Shown here one piece after another: positions 58,023-64,000 of a stretch of DNA of 64,000 nt (within the stretch, counting starts at the first letter, position 1; each line of letters starts with the position of its first letter). Origin of the DNA: JAAYZQ01 sp034428935 (lineage in GTDB: Bacteria > Chloroflexota > Anaerolineae > JAAYZQ01). The stretch is taken from assembly GCA_034428935.1 (NCBI GenBank), contig DAOUHB010000010.1:1-64000 (forward strand), given 5' to 3'. The position numbers were made by a program, and so were the translations under genes. Under the pieces are notes generated by a model. That model saw nothing but the letters and a program-made list of their open reading frames with translations, was not told the DNA's origin and made no database searches.

Positions 58023-59102
58023 CTACCAGGCGTCGGGCCCGTACTCGACGCTCTTGGTCCAGTCGGTCCGCTCCCGCCAATCGGGGTACGTGTAGCGGCC
58101 CATGTTCATGTCCGTCGGGTGCTCGTAGCGCGCCCCCGCGTACAGGACCACCGGGCGCAGGTCGATGCCCTTCTCCTTGGCCTTGCGGTTGACGATATAC
58201 TCCAGGTAGGAGGGGTCCTCGTAGCAGTTGGCCCAGTTGTCGTGGTGCATGGGGATGACCACCTTGGCGTTCAAGGCCTCCGCGATGCGCCACAGGTCCC
58301 AGGGCGACATCTTGTCGGTGTAGCCCGGCGCGTTGTTGCCCATGTTCATCGTGCAGACGTCCACCTTGTACTTCTCGCCCACCATGCGGTAGCCGTTGTG
58401 ATACAGGGTGTCGCCCAGGAAGGCCACGTTGCCACCCTCGGTGTTAAAGATAAAGCTGGTGGCCACCTCTTCGTAGGGCGCCGGCGTGTCAAAGCCCGTC
58501 TTGGTGGCAATGATGTCAAAGTTGGGCGCAAAGTCGACGCGCATGTCCTCGATCTCGATGTGCTCGCCCACCCGGGCCACGATCATGCGCTCCTCGGGAA
58601 CGCCCATGTTCTTCATCATGCGCCGGGCCGCCTCGGGCGGCGCCACGAACTTGCAGTTGGTCGTCTGCAGGGCAGCGCTGATGGTGTAAAAGTCCATGTG
58701 GTCCTGGTGGTGGTGCGTAACAAACACCGCGTCCAGCCGCTCGAACTTCCAGGGGTCGATGACGTGGGGGTTGAGGCGCATCCACCACAGCTTGTCGGCG
58801 CCGCTGGTGCGGCACACGCCACAGTAGGACTCGTCGGTAAAGATGCTCGGTCCGGCATAGAGGTCCACGGTAAAGACGGCGCCGGCGCGGGACTTGAGCG
58901 CCCATGACGGCCCGCCAAAGTACCACATCGCCCCCGTGCCCGGCTTGACGTCAAAGTGGGCGATCTCGTAGTTGAGGAAGGTGCCCCACTCCGGAAAAAC
59001 CTCCTGCAGCCAGATGTCACGCGACATCGGCCGCGGCTTGCCAATGGTGCCACCGTCCATGACACCCATTTCGTCGTACTTGACCACACGCTCGTCGCTC
59101 AT
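58023..59102 (-). CDS. UlaG-like metallo-beta-lactamase-fold lactonase
   Basis: This 359-aa protein resembles L-ascorbate-6-phosphate lactonase UlaG along its length: IWLQEVFPEWGTFLNYEIA, AMWYFGGPSWALKS, the metal motif THHHQDHMD, GDTLYHNGYRM, and TDKMSPWDLWRIAEALNAKV with VIPMHHDNW. These match the order of UlaG motifs, although no other ula gene is present. It is the last gene of an operon with ilvD-, BKACE- and CoA-enzyme genes, so its real substrate may be another sugar-acid lactone. Confidence 0.85.
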   Translation of the reverse strand: MSDERVVKYDEMGVMDGGTIGKPRPMSRDIWLQEVFPEWGTFLNYEIAHFDVKPGTGAMWYFGGPSWALKSRAGAVFTVDLYAGPSIFTDESYCGVCRTSGADKLWWMRLNPHVIDPWKFERLDAVFVTHHHQDHMDFYTISAALQTTNCKFVAPPEAARRMMKNMGVPEERMIVARVGEHIEIEDMRVDFAPNFDIIATKTGFDTPAPYEEVATSFIFNTEGGNVAFLGDTLYHNGYRMVGEKYKVDVCTMNMGNNAPGYTDKMSPWDLWRIAEALNAKVVIPMHHDNWANCYEDPSYLEYIVNRKAKEKGIDLRPVVLYAGARYEHPTDMNMGRYTYPDWRERTDWTKSVEYGPDAW

Positions 59103-59159
59103 TCGTTTCTTCCTCTCTATCTATTAGATTGCCTATTCACGGTTCCCAAAATCAAACGC

Positions 59160-60821
59160 CTACCAGCTCAGGATCGCGCCGGTGCTCGCCGACGTCACCA
59201 TGCGGGCGTAGCGGGCCAGGTAGCCCGTCTGGACTCGCAGCGGGGGTGGGGTCCAGGCCGCCCGGCGGCGGTCCAGCTCCGCCTCGTCCACCTCCAGCGT
59301 CAGGGAGCGGTTGGGGATGTCGATCAGGATCGTGTCGCCCTCGGCCACCAGGGCGAGGGGCCCCCCGTCGGCCGCTTCGGGCGAGACGTGCCCGATGGAG
59401 GCGCCGCGGGTTACCCCCGAGAAGCGCCCGTCGGTGACGAGGGCCACTTCCTCACCCAGGCCCATGCCCTGGATGGAGGCGGTGGGGGCCAGCATCTCGC
59501 GCATGCCCGGTCCGCCCTTGGGCCCCTCGTAGCGGACCACGACGATATCGCCAGGCACGATGGCGCCGCCCAGGATGGCCTCCACGGCCTCCTCCTCCCG
59601 GTCAAAGACGCGAGCCCGGCCCCGCCGCTGGCGCATCTGCTCGGCCACGGCCACCTGCTTGACCACCGCCCCATCGGGCGCCAGGTTGCCGTACAGGATG
59701 GCGATCCCGCCCTGCTCGTGGATGGGCCGCTCAAAGGGGCGCACGATCTCCTCGTCGCGGACGACGGCCGACTGCAGGTTCTGGCCCAGGGTCTGCCCCG
59801 TGACCGTCAGCACGTCCAGGTCCACAAGCCCTCGCTCGGCCAGGCGCAGCATGACCCCCGGCACGCCGCCCGCCCGGTCCAGGTCGTCCAGGTGATGGGG
59901 CCCGGCGGGGCTCATGTTGACCAGGTGCGGCACCCGGTCGCTCACCTCCTGGAAGAGCTGCTGCGGGATCTGGATGCCTGCCTCGTGGGCGATGGCCGGC
60001 ACGTGCAAGATCGTGTTGGTCGAGCAGCCCAGGGCCATGTCCACGGCGATGGCGTTCATGAGCGCCGCGCGGGTGGCTATCTGCCGCGGGCGAACGCCGG
60101 CGGCCAGGAGCTCCATGACCTTGATGCCTGCCGCCTTGGCCAGGCGCAGCCGGGCGGCGCTCACGGCCGGGATGGTGCCGTTGCCGGGCAAGGCCAGCCC
60201 CAGGGCCTCGGCCAGGCAGTTCATCGAGTTGGCGGTAAACATGCCGGCGCACGAGCCGCAGCCCGGGCAGCACGCCTCCTCCAACTCGACCATCTCTTCC
60301 TCGCTCATGGTGCCCGCCGCCACCTGGCCGACCCCCTCCCAGACGGTCATGAGGTCGGTCTCGCGACCCCGCCACTCGCCGGCCAGCATGGGGCCGCCGC
60401 TGAGCACCACCGACGGCACGTCCAGGCGAAGGGCAGCCATCATCATCGCCGGCGTGATCTTGTCACAGTTGGTGACCATCACCAGGGCGTCAAAGGGGTG
60501 GGCGCAGGCCATGACCTCCACCGAGTCGGCAATGAGCTCGCGGCTGGCCAGGACGTAGCGCATGCCGTCGTGGCCCATGGTCAGCCCGTCGCAGATGCCA
60601 ATGGCCGGAAAGACCACCGGCGTGCCGCCGGCCATGGACACCCCCCGCACCACGGCCTCGACCAGGTCGTCCAGGTGCACGTGCCCGGGGATGATCTGGT
60701 TGTAGCTGCTGACCACCCCCACCATTGGCTGCTCCACCTCCCGCCGGGTGTAGCCCATGGAATAAAAGAGCGCCCGGTGCTGCGCCCGCTGCGGTCCCTT
60801 TTTCATCGCGTCGCTTCGCAT
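59160..60821 (-). CDS. ilvD: dihydroxy-acid dehydratase family protein (IlvD/Edd)
   Basis: This 553-aa protein has the IlvD hallmarks: GICDGLTMGHDGMRY, TNCDKITPAMMMAA, the Fe-S ligands in CCPGCGSCAGMFTANSM, and DGRFSGVTRGASIGHVSPEA near the end. The length is normal for IlvD. It dehydrates 2,3-dihydroxy acids in branched-chain amino acid synthesis, but family members also act on sugar acids, and the catabolic neighbours leave that open. It starts 4 nt after the BKACE gene. Confidence 0.88.
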   Translation of the reverse strand: MRSDAMKKGPQRAQHRALFYSMGYTRREVEQPMVGVVSSYNQIIPGHVHLDDLVEAVVRGVSMAGGTPVVFPAIGICDGLTMGHDGMRYVLASRELIADSVEVMACAHPFDALVMVTNCDKITPAMMMAALRLDVPSVVLSGGPMLAGEWRGRETDLMTVWEGVGQVAAGTMSEEEMVELEEACCPGCGSCAGMFTANSMNCLAEALGLALPGNGTIPAVSAARLRLAKAAGIKVMELLAAGVRPRQIATRAALMNAIAVDMALGCSTNTILHVPAIAHEAGIQIPQQLFQEVSDRVPHLVNMSPAGPHHLDDLDRAGGVPGVMLRLAERGLVDLDVLTVTGQTLGQNLQSAVVRDEEIVRPFERPIHEQGGIAILYGNLAPDGAVVKQVAVAEQMRQRRGRARVFDREEEAVEAILGGAIVPGDIVVVRYEGPKGGPGMREMLAPTASIQGMGLGEEVALVTDGRFSGVTRGASIGHVSPEAADGGPLALVAEGDTILIDIPNRSLTLEVDEAELDRRRAAWTPPPLRVQTGYLARYARMVTSASTGAILSW

Positions 60822-60825
60822 GCTG

Positions 60826-61698
60826 TCATCCTCTCTGTTTCAGGTTCAACAAGCCCCGCGCCTCCTCCGGGCTCGCGGGCTCGCGGCCAGCCAGGCGGGC
60901 AATCTGCACGGCCCTGGCCACCAGGTCGCCGTTGCCGCGGGCCAGGGTCTTGTGCGCGGGGTCGACGTATACATTGTCCTCCAGGCCCACGCGGACGTGC
61001 CCGCCAAAGATGGCGCAGGCCATGGCCACGGGGAAGGAGAACGGCCCGACGCCAATGCCCTGCCAGGTGGACCCCGGAGGAATGGCGTGGATGTAGCTGT
61101 TCAGGACGTCCGAGTTAAAGCGCACGCCGCCCATCACCCCAAAGACGAAGGAAAAGTGCAGCGGCGCCACGAGAAAGTCGTAATGTTCAAAGAAAAAGAG
61201 GGCATTGTGCACGTGCGAGATGGCGAAACATTCCAGCTCGGGCTTGATGCCATTCTGGTGCATGATGGTGCCAAACTCCAGCGTGGCCTCCAGGGGATTG
61301 TAGTAGGTTTTGTCGTGGATGATGCGCCCGTCCTTGTGGCTGACCGTGCAAAAGTTCATGGTGCCCGGGTTCAGCGACGCCAGCTCCGGCCGGTGCAGCT
61401 CTACGGGGCGCTTGCGCTCCGCCAGGGTGGATTCCAGGCTGACGCCCGTGCTGAGGTTCAGGAGCAGGCCCGTGTTCTCGCGCAGGGCCTGCACCACGTC
61501 GGCCATGAGCGCCGGCTCGGTCGTCGGCAGGCCCGTGGCCGGGTCGCGAAAGTGCACGTGGGCCACCGCCGCCCCCGCCTCCTCCGCCTGGCGCCCCTCG
61601 CGGGCAAACTCCTCCGGCGTGTAGGGCACCGCCGGGTTATGCTCCTTCATGGTCACGCTGCCCGACAGGGCAGCGGTTATGACAACCTTATCGGCCAT
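60826..61698 (-). CDS. beta-keto acid cleavage enzyme (BKACE/Kce family)
   Basis: This 290-aa TIM-barrel protein belongs to the 3-keto-5-aminohexanoate cleavage family: VVITAALSGSVT start, HVHFRDPATG with metal-binding His pair, NLSTGVSLES, ELASLNPGTMNF, ELECFAISH and VRVGLEDNVYV. It would condense a beta-keto acid with acetyl-CoA to give acetoacetate and a new CoA ester. Adjacent CoA-ester enzymes support a fermentative or beta-keto acid pathway. Substrate not assignable. Confidence 0.9.
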   Translation of the reverse strand: MADKVVITAALSGSVTMKEHNPAVPYTPEEFAREGRQAEEAGAAVAHVHFRDPATGLPTTEPALMADVVQALRENTGLLLNLSTGVSLESTLAERKRPVELHRPELASLNPGTMNFCTVSHKDGRIIHDKTYYNPLEATLEFGTIMHQNGIKPELECFAISHVHNALFFFEHYDFLVAPLHFSFVFGVMGGVRFNSDVLNSYIHAIPPGSTWQGIGVGPFSFPVAMACAIFGGHVRVGLEDNVYVDPAHKTLARGNGDLVARAVQIARLAGREPASPEEARGLLNLKQRG

Positions 61699-61740
61699 CT
61701 TTCCTTCCCCCTTTGGTAGTTCGGAATGGTGGCTGCAGCA

Positions 61741-62700
61741 CTAGCTCTCATGCACCTCGCGCCGCAGCTTGAGCTGGCGGATAAAGTACAGGTCGCGCTT
61801 GCGCAGGATCTCGTCCCGGTCGGCATCCTGATAGTCGTAGAACCCGGCCCCTGTCTTGATGCCCAGCTTGCCCTCCTCAATCAGCCGGTCAAAGAATTCG
61901 GGCGTGGTCTGCATGGCGCTCAGGGCAGGCAGCAGGTACTGGCCCACGCTGTGAAAGACGTCCAGCCCGCCCAGGTCGGCGGTCTCCAGGGGGCCGAGCC
62001 AGGGATAGCGAAAGCCGACGCCGTTCTTGAGGGTGCGGTCCACGTCCTCGACGCTGACCACGCCCTCGGCCACCAGGTGCAGCGCCTCGCGGAGCACGGC
62101 GTACTGCAGCCGGTTGCTGGCAAAGCCGGGCACGTCCTTCTTGACCATGACCGGCACCTTGCCCAGCTTTTCCGTGACCCGATAGATCGTCTCCGCCGTC
62201 TCGTCCGAGGTCTGCTCGCCGCGAATCACTTCCACCAGGGGCACGATCTCGGCCGGGTTGGCCCAATGCTGGCCCCCGACCCTCTCCGGGTGCCGGCAGG
62301 CGCGGGCGATAGACGTGATGCTCAGGCCCGAGGTGTTGGTCGCCAGGATGGTGTCGGCAGGGCACAGGTCCTCCATCTCCCGGAAGAGCGCCTGCTTGAG
62401 GTCCAGCTTTTCGGGGGCGGCCTCCAGCACAAACTGCACGCCCTTGAGCGCCACGGCCAGGTCGGGCGTGATCTTGATGCGCTCCCGGGCCTCCCGCGCC
62501 GCGCCGGCCTCGATCAGGCCTTCCTCGATAAACACCGCCTGGCTCTTCTTGATGCGCCCCAGCGCCCACTCGAGCTGCTCGGGCCGGACGTCGTACAGTG
62601 CCACCTCGTAACCCGCCTGGGCATAGCACAACGCCATCCCGGCGCCCATCGTGCCCGCGCCGATCATGGCCATGCGGCGAATATCCTCGAATGCTACCAT
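61741..62700 (-). CDS. 3-hydroxyacyl-CoA dehydrogenase family protein
   Basis: This 319-aa protein has the N-terminal NAD motif MIGAGTMGAGMALCYAQAG, EAAPEKLDLKQALF, ATNTSGLSI, and a C-terminal dimerisation domain with VKKDVPGFASNRLQYA and GFRYPWLGPLE. In most acyl-CoA dehydrogenases the His motif is HFFNP; here it is HWANP, so the substrate may differ from 3-hydroxybutyryl-CoA (L-gulonate or carnitine dehydrogenases also share the fold). It lies 22 nt after the hydroxybutyryl-CoA dehydratase-like gene. Confidence 0.85.
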   Translation of the reverse strand: MVAFEDIRRMAMIGAGTMGAGMALCYAQAGYEVALYDVRPEQLEWALGRIKKSQAVFIEEGLIEAGAAREARERIKITPDLAVALKGVQFVLEAAPEKLDLKQALFREMEDLCPADTILATNTSGLSITSIARACRHPERVGGQHWANPAEIVPLVEVIRGEQTSDETAETIYRVTEKLGKVPVMVKKDVPGFASNRLQYAVLREALHLVAEGVVSVEDVDRTLKNGVGFRYPWLGPLETADLGGLDVFHSVGQYLLPALSAMQTTPEFFDRLIEEGKLGIKTGAGFYDYQDADRDEILRKRDLYFIRQLKLRREVHES

Positions 62701-62722
62701 ACTTGCTCTCCTTCGCTTGTGA

Positions 62723-64000
62723 TTACGATGTTAATCCTAGCAGCCGGCGGGCCAGCGATACCTTGCCCTCCAAGTCCGCCTGGCGCCCAATGACGATGCG
62801 CTGGGCCATGGGCGAGCCGGCGCCATGCATCGACTCGATAAGGTAGGCCACGGCCCCGGCGCCGGCCACCAGGTTCTCGACGAGGCGCAGGACCTTGACC
62901 CGGTCGGCCGGGTCCCAGCCCGCGGCGGCGGCCAGATACTTTTGCACGTAGGGGCCCAGCTCCGGGTCATCCAGCTCCCGGGCCGAGGGCAGCGTGCCCA
63001 GCAGCCCCCCAGCAATATCTGTTGCCAGGCGCGCCAACTCGTACGGGAACCGGGTGACGTTCAGCTTGCAGACGTTGGCCAGGAGCAGGTCCACCAGGTA
63101 GTTGCCCGCCGCCGTGGCCTGGCCCCGGGCCGAGCAGGCGATGCCGCAGGCGAACATGGTCTCGTTGAGGTGGATCATCTCCACCAGCTTGTCGCGCACG
63201 TGGGAGGCGCGGTCGACGCCGTTCATGCGGGCCGCGAGGGCCGTGGCGCCGATGAGGACGTCGCCCACGCCCACCTTGCACCCGCCATAGCTCTGGCGGT
63301 GGTAGGCGGCAAAGCGCTCCACCAGGGCGCCGCTCCAGTCCACCTCGCCGTCCAGAAAGATGCGCTCGGCGGGCACGAACACGTCGTCAAAGACGACCAG
63401 CACCTCCTGCCCGCCAAAGAGGGGGTTGCCCACGTCGGGCAGGCCATCCTCCATCTTGCGCGTGTCGCTGGCCTGGCGTCCCAGGAGGTAGCGCAGGCCC
63501 GGGCTGTCGGTGGGCAGGGCAAAGCAGGTGGCCCACGCCTCCTCGCCCGGGCGCAGGGCCGCCGTGGGCATGACCAGGATCTCGTGGGAGTTGAGCAGTC
63601 CCGTCTGGTGGAATTTGGCCCCGCGCACCACCACGCCATCCGGCCTGCGCTCCACGACGCGCAGATAGAGATCGGGATCGGCCTGCTCCGACGGCCGCTT
63701 GCTCCGGTCGCCCTTGGGATCGGTCATGGCGCCGTCCACCACCAGGTCCTCCCGCTGCACCCACGCCCAGTAGTCGCAAAAGCGCCGGTGATAGTCGGTG
63801 CCGTGGGCCGCGTCGCACTCGTAGGTCACGCTGTACACGGCGTTGGCGGCGTCCATGCCCACGCAGCGCTGAAAGCAACAGCCGGTGAGGTTGCCGCAGT
63901 GGCGCTGCATCAGCACCTTTTTCACCAGGTCGTCGGCGCTGCGGTGCAGGTGCGTGAAGCGGTTGACCTCGCCACCCGTCAGCGACGAGTGGGCCCGAAA
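62723..64000 (-). CDS. 4-hydroxybutyryl-CoA dehydratase-like (HpaB/AbfD family) protein, N-terminus off the edge
   Basis: The frame is open from the right edge (426 residues seen). The motif CCFQRCVGMDAANAVYSVTY and DLVVDGAMTDPKGDRSKRPS are typical of AbfD, where the two Cys of CFQRC ligate a 4Fe-4S cluster; HLNETMFACGIAC further on supplies the expected His and Cys. The flavin domain follows (RRLLGLTS end). The enzyme converts 4-hydroxybutyryl-CoA to crotonyl-CoA by a radical mechanism. Some family members are plain 4-hydroxyphenylacetate hydroxylases, but the retained Cys favours the dehydratase. About 60-80 residues are missing beyond the window. Confidence 0.88.
   Translation of the reverse strand, partial: FRAHSSLTGGEVNRFTHLHRSADDLVKKVLMQRHCGNLTGCCFQRCVGMDAANAVYSVTYECDAAHGTDYHRRFCDYWAWVQREDLVVDGAMTDPKGDRSKRPSEQADPDLYLRVVERRPDGVVVRGAKFHQTGLLNSHEILVMPTAALRPGEEAWATCFALPTDSPGLRYLLGRQASDTRKMEDGLPDVGNPLFGGQEVLVVFDDVFVPAERIFLDGEVDWSGALVERFAAYHRQSYGGCKVGVGDVLIGATALAARMNGVDRASHVRDKLVEMIHLNETMFACGIACSARGQATAAGNYLVDLLLANVCKLNVTRFPYELARLATDIAGGLLGTLPSARELDDPELGPYVQKYLAAAAGWDPADRVKVLRLVENLVAGAGAVAYLIESMHGAGSPMAQRIVIGRQADLEGKVSLARRLLGLTS

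Overview
The window is a GC-rich bacterial chromosome segment, most likely from a Chloroflexota (Anaerolineae/Caldilineae-type) bacterium. This is inferred from the many membrane-anchored or secreted proteins with long Thr/Pro linkers, the gene content and the base composition; there is no rRNA in the window to confirm it. Many genes have clear Shine-Dalgarno sequences and sigma70-type promoters (TTGACA-like box, usually 17 bp spacer, TATAAT-like box), which made it possible to choose starts and assign transcription units.

Positions 1-10800 form an envelope region: a tiny membrane protein, a GT39-like membrane glycosyltransferase, a PpiC-type foldase lipoprotein, a TPR-like anchored protein, three T/P-linker surface proteins and a large CARDB/sialidase-like secreted protein. 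Embedded in it is a peroxiredoxin-glutaredoxin fusion (2734-3528) whose peroxidatic residue is encoded by in-frame UGA, followed by a bSECIS-like hairpin. This is a strong selenoprotein candidate.

Positions 10900-23100 are housekeeping and central metabolism: CooC-type ATPase, KaiC-like ATPase, small membrane proteins (YtxH, PspC, SH3b), TrmI, PolX, a Nif3-like protein, a hydrolase, a cNMP-binding/acetate kinase/PduL triple fusion, and QueG. tRNA-Arg(TCG) follows. Two copies of an 83-bp structured repeat lie here.

Positions 23400-42000 are mixed: a ferredoxin-like aldo/keto reductase, a HigA-like antitoxin with a shortened toxin-like ORF, a carbohydrate operon (GPH transporter, TPP enzyme, Gfo/Idh/MocA oxidoreductase), an orphan DppBC-type permease pair, a response regulator, an ABC exporter, and a run with two caspase-fold proteins (CHAT and metacaspase) plus a PHP-domain protein.

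Positions 42000-54550 look like one catabolic regulon. A ten-gene minus-strand run encodes a molybdenum hydroxylase with its Mo subunit split in two (as in nicotinate dehydrogenase NdhFSLM), VOC and cyclase-family proteins, an SDR, a zinc alcohol dehydrogenase and a split transketolase. Next to it are a divergent alcohol dehydrogenase, a cupin-SDR operon and a GntR/FCD regulator. Palindromes of the form AATCGAT-A-ATCGATT lie just downstream of the predicted start sites of three promoters, and a related palindrome overlaps the -10 box of a fourth.

Positions 54600-64000 hold dihydrolipoamide dehydrogenase, an MFS transporter, a GyrI-like protein, and a minus-strand operon (4-hydroxybutyryl-CoA dehydratase-like, 3-hydroxyacyl-CoA dehydrogenase, BKACE, IlvD, UlaG-like) that runs off the right edge and suggests C4 acid/CoA-ester fermentation feeding acetyl-CoA and acetate metabolism.
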